A DNA stretch of 52,616 nt. Origin: Natrialbaceae archaeon. GTDB taxonomy: Archaea > Halobacteriota > Halobacteria > Halobacteriales > Natrialbaceae. The stretch is from positions 1-52,616 of the forward strand of contig PWMF01000143.1 in assembly GCA_003559215.1 (NCBI GenBank), given 5' to 3'. Numbering within the stretch: position 1 is the first letter of the stretch; each line of letters begins with the position of its first letter. Positions 23,618 through 32,972 of this stretch are shown here, in pieces. The translations under genes were made by a program, and so were the position numbers. Under the pieces are notes generated by a model. The model was not told the DNA's origin. It searched no databases and saw nothing but the letters and a program-made list of their open reading frames with translations.

Positions 23618-23923
23618 TTACGTGACGACGACGTCGGGCTGTTCGTCCTCGGGGAACTCCTCACCCTCGTCGTCCTCGGTGTACTTCTTCGCCGCGACAC
23701 CGAGTGCGACGAGGACGACCAGCGCGATCAGGGCGCCGATCGCTCCTTTCCCGCCGCCTTCCTCCTCTTCGGCTTCCGCCTCGCTCTCGAGCTCCTCCTC
23801 GCCCTCGAGGTCGGCCGCCTCCCGCTTCTCGCCGAACGGAAGTGCGTCGTCGATCGCTCGCGGCCCGAACTGGTGGTCGCCCTGGAGGTTCAACTCGATG
23901 AGGGTAAATTTCTTCTCTCCCAT
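23618..23923 (-). CDS. Small acidic membrane-anchored protein
   Basis: The 101-residue product starts MGEKKFTLIELNLQGDHQFGPRAI. It has a very acidic, low-complexity middle (about residues 38-56, mostly Glu and Ala) and a single membrane helix (GAIGALIALVVLVALGVAAKKY, about residues 60-82) with an acidic tail. The N-terminal segment KFTLIELNL looks like a short conserved element found in a family of haloarchaeal proteins of unknown role. The start is the ATG at 23923, which begins the conserved-looking part. It is divergent from the Lsm-L37e operon. Confidence 0.72.
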   Translation of the reverse strand: MGEKKFTLIELNLQGDHQFGPRAIDDALPFGEKREAADLEGEEELESEAEAEEEEGGGKGAIGALIALVVLVALGVAAKKYTEDDEGEEFPEDEQPDVVVT

Positions 23924-24048
23924 ATCCGGGGAGTCGGCGAGCGATCACTTAGCCGTTTGGCTTGTTCGAGCGCGTCGACGGCCGTCGACTCGAGGGTTTG
24001 GGAGTCTCGACCGGTACGATTAAGTGCGCGTCACTGGCGGTGTGTTGT

Positions 24049-24276
24049 ATGAGTGGACGACCGCTGGACGTCCTCGAGGCGTCGCTCGGCGAACGTGTCA
24101 CCGTACGGCTCAAGAGCGGCGACGAGTACGTCGGCGATCTCACTGGCTACGACCAACACATGAACCTCGTGCTCGAGGACGTCTCGAGGGCCGGCGACCG
24201 AGAAGTAGACGACCAGGCGCCGGTCGAAGACACAACGATTATACGCGGCGATAACGTCGTTTCGATCACTCCATGA
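24049..24276 (+). CDS. Sm-like (Lsm) archaeal RNA-binding protein
   Basis: The 75-residue protein is one Sm fold. It has Sm1 ([28 protein letters not shown], with the G and MNLVL positions) and Sm2 ([10 protein letters not shown], the IRG motif). Archaeal Lsm proteins form heptameric rings that bind U-rich RNA and act as RNA chaperones, as shown in Haloferax. A GATTAAG box lies 25-31 bases before the ATG, which implies a leaderless transcript. The stop overlaps the start of the L37e gene (ATGA), the arrangement conserved in haloarchaea, so both are made from one message. Confidence 0.95.
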   Translation: MSGRPLDVLEASLGERVTVRLKSGDEYVGDLTGYDQHMNLVLEDVSRAGDREVDDQAPVEDTTIIRGDNVVSITP

Positions 24277-24449
24277 CTGGCGCAGGAACCCCGAGCCAAG
24301 GAAAGAAGAACAAGACGACACACACGAAGTGCCGTCGCTGCGGAGAGAAGTCCTATCACACGAAAAAGAAGGTCTGCTCGTCGTGCGGCTTCGGCAAGTC
24401 CGCCAAGCGCCGCGACTACGAGTGGCAGTCCAAGACCGGCGACAACTGA
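24273..24449 (+). CDS. rpl37e: 50S ribosomal protein L37e
   Basis: The 58-residue product starts [19 protein letters not shown]. It has the zinc ribbon of L37e with CRRC and CSSC as metal-binding pairs, then [12 protein letters not shown]. It is one of the few basic proteins in the window, as expected for an rRNA-binding protein. The ATG is inside the stop of the Lsm gene (four-base overlap), so the two proteins are translationally coupled. Confidence 0.96.
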   Translation: MTGAGTPSQGKKNKTTHTKCRRCGEKSYHTKKKVCSSCGFGKSAKRRDYEWQSKTGDN

Positions 24450-24672
24450 ACTTCTGTTCGTTCTCTCTTCGGACTCGCTCTCCTCGAGCGACGCGGCCCT
24501 CCACCGGTAGTCGCTCGAGTCGCGCATCCTCGATGAGCCGATGACCGGTGGCTCCACCACGAGACTCGACTCGATCTCCGACGCTCGAGCGGGCGAGCAC
24601 CTGATATAGCTGTCACGCGTATATCTCTCGATCGACGGCGAGCGACTGCAGCCGCTCGCGATCGAGATACTC

Positions 24673-25371
24673 ATGCTATCCGAATCACTCACGTACCTGA
24701 AAGACAGCGACGACGCACTGAAGACGAGCATCATCGGCGGGCTCTGCCTGCTTTTCGGTTTCCTGTTGATCCCGCTCTTTCTCGTCTGGGGGTACGTCGT
24801 TCGCGTGCTGGATCGGACCAGCCACGACGACGACGAAGCCCCCGGCTTCGAGGACTGGGGCGACCTGACGATCGACGGGGCGAAGGCGTTCGCGATCCTG
24901 CTCGCGTACTCGCTCGTTCCCGCGGTCGTCGGCGCCGTCCTGTTCGGGGGCGTCTGGCTCGCCACCGGCGGGGCGCCGGGAACGATCGGCGCGATCGGGT
25001 TTCTCCTCGCCGGAGCGCTCACCCTCACGGCGTTCGTCGCGGCCGCGTACGTCTCGCCCGCGGCGATCGCAAACTTTGCGACCGAGCGACGCCTCGGCGC
25101 GGGGTTCGACGTCGACGAACTCCGGTCGGTTCTCGCGACGGGAACGTACGCGACGGGGTGGCTGCTGGCGTTCGGGATCGTCGTCGTCGGCTCGTTCGTC
25201 TCGGGGATCCTCAACGCCGTCCCGCTCATCGGGACCGTCTTGGGTGCGATCGTCGCGTTCTACGCGCTCGTCGCGGCCTACTACGTTATCGGACACACCT
25301 GGGGTGACCTCCACCCGGTCTCGCTCGAAGAGGGCGACGACGGGTCCTCGAGCGAGCGTCCCGCCGTCTGA
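24673..25371 (+). CDS. DUF4013-type membrane protein
   Basis: The 232-residue protein starts MLSESLTYLKDSDDALKTSIIGGLCLL. That N-terminal soluble helix followed by a first membrane helix is the DUF4013 pattern. A cytoplasmic loop with PGFEDWGDLTIDGAKAFAI follows, then about four further hydrophobic segments. The function of the family is unknown. It is 223 bases from L37e and has no visible operon partner. Confidence 0.8.
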   Translation: MLSESLTYLKDSDDALKTSIIGGLCLLFGFLLIPLFLVWGYVVRVLDRTSHDDDEAPGFEDWGDLTIDGAKAFAILLAYSLVPAVVGAVLFGGVWLATGGAPGTIGAIGFLLAGALTLTAFVAAAYVSPAAIANFATERRLGAGFDVDELRSVLATGTYATGWLLAFGIVVVGSFVSGILNAVPLIGTVLGAIVAFYALVAAYYVIGHTWGDLHPVSLEEGDDGSSSERPAV

Positions 25372-25440
25372 TCGCGGAACCGGGACCGCGCTCTCGAGTC
25401 CGATGAACAGCCATTAGTCCCGCGCCGCGAACACTCCCTC

Positions 25441-26634
25441 ATGGAGACGACAGCCGCCTTCGAGGGCCTCGAGTGCGTCGACTGTGAGTCGACGGTCGAC
25501 GCCGACGCGGAGACCCATCGGTGTCCGGACTGCGGTGGAATCCTCGATCCGAGCTACGACTACGACGCGGTCGAGCTGGATCGCAAGACGCTGGCAGAGC
25601 GCCCGTTCGACTCGCTGTGGCGCTACGAGGAGCTGTTACCGTTCCCCCGCGAAGCCGCGGTGACGATGGACGAGGGAGCGACGCCGCTGGTCGAGTGTCC
25701 GACCCTGGCCGACGAGCTGGGCGTCGGTCGGCTGCTGATCAAGGACGAGGGGCGGAACCCGACGGGGACGTTCAAGGACCGGGGTCAGACCGTCGCCGTG
25801 ACGGCCGCCGACGGGCACGGCGCGACCGAGGTGGCGCTGGCGTCGGCGGGCAACGCCGGCCAGGCGGCCGCAGCGTATGCGGGACGGGCCGAGATGGAGT
25901 CACACGTCTACGTCCCCTCGCGCTCGGGCTTTACGAACAAGGCGATGATCAACGTCCACGGCGGCGACATGAACGTCGTCGGCGGACGGATCGGCGAGGC
26001 CGTCGCGGCCTTCGAGGAGGGACTCGCGGAACACGACGACTGGTACTCCCTCCAGACGTTCGCCACGCCGTACCGCCACGAGGGGAAGAAGACGATGTTC
26101 TACGAGATCGCCGAACAGCTCGAGTGGGAGACCCCCGACGTGATCTCGTATCCGACCGGCGGCGGGGTCGGTATCGTCGGTATGTACAAGGCCGCCCGGG
26201 AACTCGAGACGCTCGGTCTGACCGACGCCGTTCCGTCCTTCTACGCCGCCCAGGCGTCGGGCTGTGCGCCGATCGTCGAGGCGTTCGAGGAGGGTCGGGA
26301 CGTCCACGAACCGGTCGAGCATCCCGACACGATCTGCGGCGGCATCGAGATCCCCGACCCCGGCGCGAGCCCGTGGATCCTCGAGGCGATCCGCGAGAGC
26401 GACGGCGGCGCCGTCGCGACCGACGACCCGGAGATCCTCGACGCCGCGATCGAAGTCGCAAAGCGAGAGGGTCTCGAGATGGCGCCGACCTGCGCCGCGG
26501 CGGTCAGTGGCCTCTTCGAGCTGGCCGATCGGGGCGCCTTCGACGGTGACGAGACGGTTGTCGCGGTCAACACCGGAACCGGGAACAAGGAGGCCGACGT
26601 GTTGCGCAGCCACCTGATGAGCAAGGGGATTTAG
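25441..26634 (+). CDS. thrC: Threonine synthase
   Basis: The 397-residue PLP enzyme converts O-phosphohomoserine to threonine. The N-terminus has a zinc-ribbon-like pair (C12/C15 and C28/C31) typical of archaeal threonine synthases. The PLP lysine is in NPTGTFKDRG near residue 110; ASAGNAGQAAAAYAGRA and YPTGGGVGIVGMYKAA bind the substrate and cofactor phosphate. Full length and all core motifs are present. A CATTAG box lies about 28-33 bases before the ATG. The neighbours are not threonine-pathway genes, so it is probably expressed alone. Confidence 0.93.
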   Translation: METTAAFEGLECVDCESTVDADAETHRCPDCGGILDPSYDYDAVELDRKTLAERPFDSLWRYEELLPFPREAAVTMDEGATPLVECPTLADELGVGRLLIKDEGRNPTGTFKDRGQTVAVTAADGHGATEVALASAGNAGQAAAAYAGRAEMESHVYVPSRSGFTNKAMINVHGGDMNVVGGRIGEAVAAFEEGLAEHDDWYSLQTFATPYRHEGKKTMFYEIAEQLEWETPDVISYPTGGGVGIVGMYKAARELETLGLTDAVPSFYAAQASGCAPIVEAFEEGRDVHEPVEHPDTICGGIEIPDPGASPWILEAIRESDGGAVATDDPEILDAAIEVAKREGLEMAPTCAAAVSGLFELADRGAFDGDETVVAVNTGTGNKEADVLRSHLMSKGI

Positions 26635-26700
26635 TCCCTCGTCTGGGACGACGACCCACACCAGGGATACGCTTTTTGTCCTTCCAACGACACGAATCGC

Positions 26701-27459
26701 ATGGATCAGGCCGACTACTTCGACCGGTTCGCGGCGTTCTACGACGCCGTCTACGACCAGCAGGCAGGCGTCGTCGAGGACGACGTCGCGTTCTACCGGG
26801 AGCTCGCCGCCGACGCCGACGGTCCCGTCCTCGAGGTCGGCTGTGGTACCGGCCGCGTCTATCTCGAGTTGCTCCGGGCCGGCATCGACGCCGACGGGAT
26901 CGACGTCTCGAGCGGCATGCTCGAGGTGCTGCGCGAGAAGGCGGCCGCCGAGGGACTCGAGCCGAACGTTCGAGAGGCCGACGTCACTGCGTTTCGCTCC
27001 GAGCGGGAGTACGGCCTCGTGATCGTCCCGTTCCGGGCGTTCCTTCACCTGACGACGGTCGACGAGCAGCTAGCGGCGCTCGAGCGGATCCACGACGCGC
27101 TCGCACCCGGCGGCCGCCTCGCGCTCAACGTCTTCACGCCCAACTTCGACGTGATCTGCGAGGTCTACGGCGAATGGGAAGAGACCGCGGTCGCCCTCGA
27201 GGGCGAGACCTACACCTACCGGACGGTGACGGAACTGGTCGACGAGGTCGAGCAGATCGCCCGAATTCGGTCAGAAGTACTGACGAACGACGGCGAGCGA
27301 CTGTTCGAGCGCGAGGCGCCGATCGCACTGCTCTCGAAACGGGAGTTCGACCTGCTCTTCCGGCAGTCGCCGTTCGCGTCGTGGGAGGTGTACGGCGGCT
27401 TCGAGGACGACGCACTCGAGTCCTCGAGCCAGGAGATGGTCTGGATCGCCGGCCCATAA
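26701..27459 (+). CDS. Class I SAM-dependent methyltransferase
   Basis: The 252-residue protein has the Rossmann-type methyltransferase core: motif I LEVGCGTGRVYLELLRAG near residues 45-62, an acidic ribose-binding Asp in DGIDVSSGML, and motif IV region LVIVPFRAFLHL. The substrate is not evident; the family includes enzymes acting on small molecules, lipids and quinones. The gene stands between threonine synthase and GGGP synthase. A GCTTTTT box lies 24-30 bases before the ATG, which indicates its own leaderless transcript. Confidence 0.88.
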   Translation: MDQADYFDRFAAFYDAVYDQQAGVVEDDVAFYRELAADADGPVLEVGCGTGRVYLELLRAGIDADGIDVSSGMLEVLREKAAAEGLEPNVREADVTAFRSEREYGLVIVPFRAFLHLTTVDEQLAALERIHDALAPGGRLALNVFTPNFDVICEVYGEWEETAVALEGETYTYRTVTELVDEVEQIARIRSEVLTNDGERLFEREAPIALLSKREFDLLFRQSPFASWEVYGGFEDDALESSSQEMVWIAGP

Positions 27460-27497
27460 CCGGTCGCTGATCGCCGGCTTCCGGGCGTTTCGTAGCG

Positions 27498-27503
27498 CTT
27501 TTG
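27498..27503 (+). promoter_or_regulatory. TATA-like box of the GGGP synthase gene
   Basis: CTTTTG is centred about 28 bases before the ATG at 27528, in an otherwise GC-rich spacer. The distance is right for a leaderless haloarchaeal transcript. Confidence 0.4.
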
Positions 27504-27527
27504 CCGGTTGTCGGGAAACGGGGCGGT

Positions 27528-28226
27528 ATGACTGCTCCATGGACGGACTGGAACCATATTCTCAAACTCGATCCGGACAAAGAGCTCCCCGAGGGGGTCA
27601 CGTTCGGTGATCTCTGTGCGACCGGGACCGACGCGATCGAGATCGGGGGGACGATGGGAATGACCGAGGAGAACATGACCGCGGTGATCGAGGCCTGCGC
27701 CGAACACGACATCCCGCTCTACCAGGAGCCTGCCAATCCGAGCGTCGTCGTACAGAACGACGCCCTCGAGGGCTACTTCATCCCGACGGTGTTCAACGCC
27801 GGCTCGCCGTTCTGGATCACCGAAGCCCACAAGGAGTGGGTCCGGATCGACACCGTCGACTGGGAACGGACGACCACCGAGGCATACATCGTGATGAACC
27901 CCGAGGCCGACGTGGCGACCCTGACGGAAGCCGACTGTGACCTCGGAGCCGACGACGTCGAGGCCTACGCGAAGGTCGCCGAACGGATGTTCGGCCAGGA
28001 GATCGTCTACCTCGAGTACTCCGGGATGCTCGGTGACGAGCAGATCGTCCGGGCCGCAAGCGAGGGGGTCGAGGAATCGACGCTGTTCTACGGTGGCGGG
28101 ATCCACGATTACGATTCGGCCTACGGGATGGCCCAGTACGCCGACGTGATCGTCGTCGGCGACCTCGCCCACGACGAGGGAGTCGACGCGCTGCGCGAGA
28201 CCGTCGAGGCCGCAAACGACGCCTGA
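27528..28226 (+). CDS. Phosphoglycerol geranylgeranyltransferase (GGGP synthase)
   Basis: The 232-residue TIM-barrel enzyme makes the first ether bond of archaeal membrane lipids, joining sn-glycerol-1-phosphate and geranylgeranyl diphosphate. Characteristic segments are [14 protein letters not shown] at the N-terminus, [44 protein letters not shown] and the phosphate loop [11 protein letters not shown]. Length and motifs match the haloarchaeal GGGP synthase group I. The ATG at 27528 is preferred to an upstream start because of the TATA-like box and the conserved N-terminus [13 protein letters not shown]. Only one base separates its stop from the convergent DUF4336 gene. Confidence 0.93.
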   Translation: MTAPWTDWNHILKLDPDKELPEGVTFGDLCATGTDAIEIGGTMGMTEENMTAVIEACAEHDIPLYQEPANPSVVVQNDALEGYFIPTVFNAGSPFWITEAHKEWVRIDTVDWERTTTEAYIVMNPEADVATLTEADCDLGADDVEAYAKVAERMFGQEIVYLEYSGMLGDEQIVRAASEGVEESTLFYGGGIHDYDSAYGMAQYADVIVVGDLAHDEGVDALRETVEAANDA

Positions 28227-28227
28227 T

Positions 28228-28908
28228 CTACAGGATCCAGTCGAACCCCTCCGCGACGGCCTCCTTTCCGCCCGTTTCGACGATCTCGCCGTGGCCCGGG
28301 ATCAGCCGGTCGAACTCCCAGGCGAGCACGTCCCGGATCGACCGCCGGAACGTTTCCTCGTTAGCGATCGTCAGCCGGAACTCGATCGGTGGACCGACTC
28401 GGCAGTAGATCCGCAACAGCCGCGCGACGAGTCGCGTCTTCAGGGGGCTCGAGGGGCCGACGTGAAAGCCGACGTCGCCGAGGATCACGGTCCCGCTCGA
28501 GCGGTGGTAGTACGCGACCTCGGTGAGCCAGCGGTGGCCGTCGACCGCGACCTGATCGATATCGGCGCTCCAGCGCGGGTCGGGGGTGTCGCCCAGCAGC
28601 CCGTCGAACCGCAGGTCTGGCCGCCGGGCCGCGAGCCCGGGCGCTGCCAGCAGTTCGGCGTCCGGAAACGCCTCCCGGTACTGTTCCATATACAGGTGAC
28701 CGTGAAGCTTGCTCGCAGGTGCGACGAATCGCACGTCGCCGAGCTTCTCGAGCGCCGCCCGCAGGTCGGGGGTTAGCTCGGCCGGCGACTGGACGAACAG
28801 CCCCCCGCTCGAGAGTTCGACGACGGTCATGATCCGCCCGAGTTCGACGCCGAAAAACGCCAGCGGTTCCTCGTAGGTCCACAGCCGATCGGCCCGTTCG
28901 GTGAGCAT
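28228..28908 (-). CDS. DUF4336 family protein (metallo-beta-lactamase-like fold)
   Basis: The 226-residue soluble protein has the DUF4336 pattern: VELSSGGLFVQSPAELTPDL, the metal-site-like KLHGHLYMEQYREAFPDAE, VILGDVGFH, and a final RLIPGHGEIVETGG. The fold resembles metallo-beta-lactamase hydrolases, but the classical HxHxDH motif is reduced, so whether it binds metal is uncertain. The function is unknown. It is convergent with the GGGP synthase gene and divergent from nothing close by; no operon partner is seen. Confidence 0.8.
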   Translation of the reverse strand: MLTERADRLWTYEEPLAFFGVELGRIMTVVELSSGGLFVQSPAELTPDLRAALEKLGDVRFVAPASKLHGHLYMEQYREAFPDAELLAAPGLAARRPDLRFDGLLGDTPDPRWSADIDQVAVDGHRWLTEVAYYHRSSGTVILGDVGFHVGPSSPLKTRLVARLLRIYCRVGPPIEFRLTIANEETFRRSIRDVLAWEFDRLIPGHGEIVETGGKEAVAEGFDWIL

Positions 28909-29012
28909 TCCGTAGTTCTACGCCGTAGCACGTTATCAAAACACTCGACGGTTCGCCGGAATCGGCTCGAGCGGCTCTCGTCACTCGAGCCGTCCACCCG
29001 CGTCCGTCTCGG

Positions 29013-30080
29013 TCACTCGAGCCGGTAGCGCAACAGTGCCGCGATCCCGCCGAGGTTCGAGAGCTGCTCGCCCGGTGGGAACTCGCTCGAGAACACCGTC
29101 ACGTCGCCGCCTTTCTGCTCGGTCGTGCGGACGACGTCGTCGACGTTGAGATTCCACTCGCCGTCGGGGCCCCGTTCCTTTCGGAGTCGGTCGTCGACGA
29201 TCAGCAGGCGTTCGATCGCGCCGTACTCGGCGGCCTGTTTGACCTCGTCGGGACCGTACGCGGCCTTCGCGCCCTGGGCGATGCGCTGAGTCAGCTCGTC
29301 GATGTACTCGGCCTTGCTTTCGATACGGGTCTCCTGTTGGACGTCCGCGACGGCGCCGCGTTTGAGCACCTCGTGGACGCCCCGGTCGCCGACGGCCGCC
29401 GTATCGACCATCGTGATCTTCTCGGCGACCTCGGGCGCGTTCTGCTCGATGTACTTGTAGGCGTCCTGCTTCGTGAACCCGGGTCCCGCGAGGATAACCG
29501 CGTCGGCGTCCTGGCGCTCGAGAACCGTCGCCAGCTCCGCGAACAGCTCCGAGCGCTCGCGGGCGAAGTCGCCCTTCCCCGTGGGTCCGGTGATCGCCGC
29601 TCGCTCCTCGGTGCCGTACTGGGCGACCGTGTGGACGTGGGCCTGGCCCTCCTCGACGGTGGCGATGGCGACGTCCGGGTTCTCGGTGGCCTCCTCGGCC
29701 TCCTCGAGGCGAGCCTCCTGGTCGGGCTTGAACCGCTTCTCGATCGACAGCTCCTCGCGCTCCTCGACGTTCAGCGTGTGGTGAAAGCCGAGCTGGTCCT
29801 CCCGCGAGCAGGCGACGATCTCGCCGCCCACCCGAAGCCGGTTCGCGAACTTGTGGAACTCGATGTCGTCGACGGCGATGGCGACCCACATGTGCTCGCG
29901 CTCGCCGCCCGTGTCCCGCATCTGGTCGTCGTTGCGCTGGATCCGCCGGGTCGTATCGCCCGCGACGCGGTCGCCGGGCTCGAGGACGTACTGTAAGTGC
30001 CAGAGGTCGTCCACGCTCTCGGGGACGACGGTGAGCCGCTCGCGACCCCCGTCGAGTCGCTCCCGGTCTTTGATCTGCAT
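29013..30080 (-). CDS. pelA: mRNA surveillance protein pelota
   Basis: The 355-residue protein is the archaeal Dom34/Pelota homologue, which rescues stalled ribosomes together with aIF2/aEF1A-type GTPase and ABCE1. It has the N-terminal Sm-like domain ([22 protein letters not shown], then [18 protein letters not shown]). The middle eRF1-like domain starts at about residue 125 ([20 protein letters not shown]), and the C-terminal domain has [20 protein letters not shown]. The ATG giving [12 protein letters not shown] matches the family start; the upstream frame is not conserved. The eRF1-type GGQ motif is absent, as expected for Pelota. An NFACT protein (43071-45212) gives the window a second ribosome-rescue component. 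Confidence 0.94.
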   Translation of the reverse strand: MQIKDRERLDGGRERLTVVPESVDDLWHLQYVLEPGDRVAGDTTRRIQRNDDQMRDTGGEREHMWVAIAVDDIEFHKFANRLRVGGEIVACSREDQLGFHHTLNVEEREELSIEKRFKPDQEARLEEAEEATENPDVAIATVEEGQAHVHTVAQYGTEERAAITGPTGKGDFARERSELFAELATVLERQDADAVILAGPGFTKQDAYKYIEQNAPEVAEKITMVDTAAVGDRGVHEVLKRGAVADVQQETRIESKAEYIDELTQRIAQGAKAAYGPDEVKQAAEYGAIERLLIVDDRLRKERGPDGEWNLNVDDVVRTTEQKGGDVTVFSSEFPPGEQLSNLGGIAALLRYRLE

Positions 30081-30369
30081 GGCTGTGGATTCGCAGGGTG
30101 GGGGTAAGTGGCCTGCGATCCGGTAGCTGGGAGGCGTCGGCCCGGGCTCGAGCGGTTTCGCCGGCAGTCGATTCGCCCACGCGGTGGTGGCTCTCCACGG
30201 TCCCGTGGAAGGACTCTCACTTATAGCGGCAATATATCCCGCCATCCAAGACACGAATCTCGAGGGAACCCCGATCGTGTCCTGCGGTTTTCCCTCAAAG
30301 GCGCGTCACGGGATCGGTAAGCATTGCCCGGGGCGACGAACGGAGAGCCCACCGGTTCGAATCGGGGGT
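30081..30369. other. Intergenic stretch, no gene seen
   Basis: This 289-base divergent region holds the pelA promoter at one end and the promoter of the 108-residue gene at the other. An AT-rich CTTATAGCGGCAATATATCC lies at 30219-30238. No coding frame is convincing. Confidence 0.5.
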
Positions 30370-30696
30370 ATGGCGATTGCACTGCGAACGCTCGACGACG
30401 GGGCGTGGATCAGCGTCGACGACAGCCGCCGGGTGAGCGTCAGCGACGTCTGGACGCTCTCTCGAGGCGTCTTCTGCGAGTGCGAGCCGGCGTACGTCCT
30501 GCTCGAGGGTTTCTTCGGAACCGGGGTCGACGGCTCGGTCGTCGTCGCGGACGCGGTCGGCCAGTGTCTCGAGTGTGGTACCCGCGACTCGATCGATCGA
30601 CTCCCCGTCGGCCGCATCGTTGACGGCGAGTTCAAGCCCTACGGCCCCGAAGCCGTGCAGTCGACCCTCGAGGTCGGTAACGGGCGGCAAACGTAA
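30370..30696 (+). CDS. Small protein with three cysteines, possible metal binding
   Basis: The 108-residue protein starts MAIALRTLDDGAWISVDD. It has cysteines in FCECEP (near residue 36-38) and QCLECGTRD (near 77-80), spaced like a zinc ribbon or rubredoxin-like knuckle (CxC...CxxC). The family is not one I can name with certainty. It sits directly before the nitrite/sulfite reductase gene on the same strand, 76 bases away, so a role near that enzyme, such as electron or metal handling, is possible but unproven. The ATG was chosen because the conserved-looking part begins there and the upstream frame is intergenic. Confidence 0.6.
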   Translation: MAIALRTLDDGAWISVDDSRRVSVSDVWTLSRGVFCECEPAYVLLEGFFGTGVDGSVVVADAVGQCLECGTRDSIDRLPVGRIVDGEFKPYGPEAVQSTLEVGNGRQT

Positions 30697-30772
30697 CCGG
30701 AACCCGCGAGAGGCGGGGAGAACTGACGTCACGCCGAGGGGCTTATACGAGGGGTTCATAGCGGAGATATCA

Positions 30773-32551
30773 ATGCCGAGTGACGTCGAGCAGTGGAAGG
30801 ACGAACTCTACGGTACCGACATCCGCGCCGAGATCGAGCGCTTCGCGGAGGAGGGGTGGGAGGCGATTCCCGACGACGAGCACGACGCGTGGTTCGAGCG
30901 TTTCAAGTGGTACGGACTGTACCACCAGCGGGCCGGTCAGGAGTCTTATTTCATGATGCGGATCGGCCCGCCAGGCGGCGTCCTCGAGCCCGGCCAGTTC
31001 CGGGAGATCGTCGAGATCGCCGACGACTTCTCGCGGGGCCCCGCGGAAAATCCCGTGTTCGGCAACGGCTGGATCGACGTGACGACCCGCCAGGCGATCC
31101 AGCTTCACTGGATCCGCCTCGAGGACGTCCCCGAGATCTTCGATCGGCTCGAGTCGGTCGGGCTCTCGACCGTCCAGGCCTGTGGCGACTCCTGGCGTAA
31201 CATCGTCGGCTGTCCGGTCGCCGGCAAGGACAAACACGAGCACGTCGACGCCGACGCGCTCGCGACGGAGCTCCACGACACGTTCAAGAAGAACGAAGCC
31301 CACTCTAATCTCCCCCGGAAGTGGAAGGTGTCGGTCACCGGCTGCGACGAGGGCTGCGGCCAGGGCGACATCAACGATCTCGCCTTCGAGCCCGCCGAGA
31401 AGGAGGTAGATGGCGAGACCGTCACGGGTTACAACGTTCGGGTCGGCGGCGGCCTCTCGCGCAACGAGCCCCGCTTCGCCCGGGACATCGACGTCTTTGC
31501 GACGCCCGAGCAGGCCGTCGACGTCGCCGGCGGCATCTCGGCGCTGTTCCGGGATAACGGCGACCGGGAGAACCGCTACAACGCCCGGATCAAGTTCCTC
31601 GTCGACGAGTGGGGTCCCGAGAAGCTCCGCGAGACACTCCAGGAGGAGTACGTCGAGTTCGAACTCGAGACTGCGGGCGAGGACCTCCGCGAGTCCTACT
31701 CCTACAACGCCGGCGAGGCCGACGGCAAACACGACCACGTCGGCGTCCACGAGCAGGTCGACGGGAACTACTACGTCGGGCTGAACGTTCTCGTCGGCCG
31801 CATCGGTGTCGACGAGGCGTACGACCTCGCAGACGCCGCCGACGAGCACGGCTCGGGCGAGGTTCGGCTCACACAGCGCCAGAACATCATTTTCACCGAC
31901 GTCCCCGAGGAGAACGTCGACGACCTGCGTTCGGAGCCGGTGCTCGAGCACTACAGCCCCGACCCGCACCCGTTCCAGCGCGGCTCGATCGCCTGTACCG
32001 GAACGGAGTTCTGCTCGCTTTCGATCGTCGAGACGAAGAACCGCCAGGTTCGGTACGCCCGCTGGCTCACGAACAACGTCGAGCTACCCGAGGGCGTCGA
32101 GAACTTCCACATTCATCTCTCGGGCTGTACGGCCTCCTGTGCCCAGCCCCAGATCGCCGACGTCTCCCTGCGCGGGATGAAGACGCGCAAGGACGGCGAA
32201 CCGGTCGAGGCGCTCGACATCGGCCTCGGTGGCGGGCTCGGCGAGGAGCCGCAGTTCGCCTCCTGGATCGCAGAACGGGTGCCGGCCGACGAGGTCCCCG
32301 GTGCGATCGCGAACCTGCTCGAGAACTTCGAGGAAGCGCGCGACAGCGAGGCCCAGAGCTTCCGGGAGTTCGTCGCCGAGCGCGACGACGAGGAGCTCGC
32401 CGAGCTGATCGAGCCCGAGGAGACCGACTACGACGACCCGTTCATGCACAACACGAAGCGGACGTGGTACCCCTACGCCGAGGAGGACGACCTGAACGAG
32501 AGCCCCGCTCCCGCGAAGGCAGACGGGACGCCGATCCCGTCCGACGACTAA
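30773..32551 (+). CDS. Ferredoxin-dependent nitrite/sulfite reductase
   Basis: The 592-residue protein has two similar halves, each with a siroheme-reductase ferredoxin-like fold, as in NirA and SiR. The C-terminal half carries the cluster motif CX5C (C408-C414, in CTGTEFC) and CX3C (C452-C456, in GCTASCAQPQIAD), which ligates the 4Fe-4S/siroheme centre. The N-terminal half keeps SWRNIVGCPVAG and GCDEGCGQGD with cysteines at 137, 147, 191 and 195. It would reduce nitrite to ammonia or sulfite to sulfide. A CTTATACG box is 25-32 bases before the ATG. It is followed by a DUF6360-like gene. Confidence 0.9.
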   Translation: MPSDVEQWKDELYGTDIRAEIERFAEEGWEAIPDDEHDAWFERFKWYGLYHQRAGQESYFMMRIGPPGGVLEPGQFREIVEIADDFSRGPAENPVFGNGWIDVTTRQAIQLHWIRLEDVPEIFDRLESVGLSTVQACGDSWRNIVGCPVAGKDKHEHVDADALATELHDTFKKNEAHSNLPRKWKVSVTGCDEGCGQGDINDLAFEPAEKEVDGETVTGYNVRVGGGLSRNEPRFARDIDVFATPEQAVDVAGGISALFRDNGDRENRYNARIKFLVDEWGPEKLRETLQEEYVEFELETAGEDLRESYSYNAGEADGKHDHVGVHEQVDGNYYVGLNVLVGRIGVDEAYDLADAADEHGSGEVRLTQRQNIIFTDVPEENVDDLRSEPVLEHYSPDPHPFQRGSIACTGTEFCSLSIVETKNRQVRYARWLTNNVELPEGVENFHIHLSGCTASCAQPQIADVSLRGMKTRKDGEPVEALDIGLGGGLGEEPQFASWIAERVPADEVPGAIANLLENFEEARDSEAQSFREFVAERDDEELAELIEPEETDYDDPFMHNTKRTWYPYAEEDDLNESPAPAKADGTPIPSDD

Positions 32552-32687
32552 CCACGGTCTCCGCTCGGCGCTGTTCTCTCGGCTGCCGCCTTGCGACGGT
32601 CCCTGGAGCCGCTGCGTTCGCGTTAGCAAACCCATTTTTCGCGCCGCTGTCGGGCCGCCTAAGTGCGTTCGGCCGTTCTCGAGAACC

Positions 32688-32972
32688 ATGGCAGACCGTC
32701 TGATGAAAGTCAACGCGTACACGACGCTGGACCTCGTCGACGCCGTCGCGAAGGGTCACGAGTTCGAGACGGAATCGCTCGCCGTGGTGAACGCGACGGC
32801 CGACAGGGAGGAACCCGACTGCGTCCGGCTGCAGCTCGAGCTCGACAACATGACCGAGGAACACCTTCCCGCACACATGGAGGAGGTTCAGCTGACGCCC
32901 GACCAGGCCCGAACGATCGCGGCCGACCTCGAGAAGCACGCGGATCGGGTCGAGGACGCGACCGAGGAGTAG
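32688..32972 (+). CDS. DUF6360-like small protein
   Basis: The 94-residue acidic protein begins MADRLMKVNAYTTLDLVDAV and ends in a helix (LTPDQARTIAADLEKHADRVEDA). The N-terminal segment resembles the haloarchaeal DUF6360 family, a memory-based call. It follows the nitrite/sulfite reductase by 136 bases on the same strand. It is convergent with the 86-residue gene and their stop codons abut (its TAG ends at 32972, the other begins at 32973). The function is unknown. Confidence 0.7.
   Translation: MADRLMKVNAYTTLDLVDAVAKGHEFETESLAVVNATADREEPDCVRLQLELDNMTEEHLPAHMEEVQLTPDQARTIAADLEKHADRVEDATEE

Noticed and set aside
30350..30365. GGTTCGAATC, which looks like the T-loop of a tRNA
   Set aside because: No acceptor, anticodon or D arm can be paired around it, and it lies directly before a coding start.
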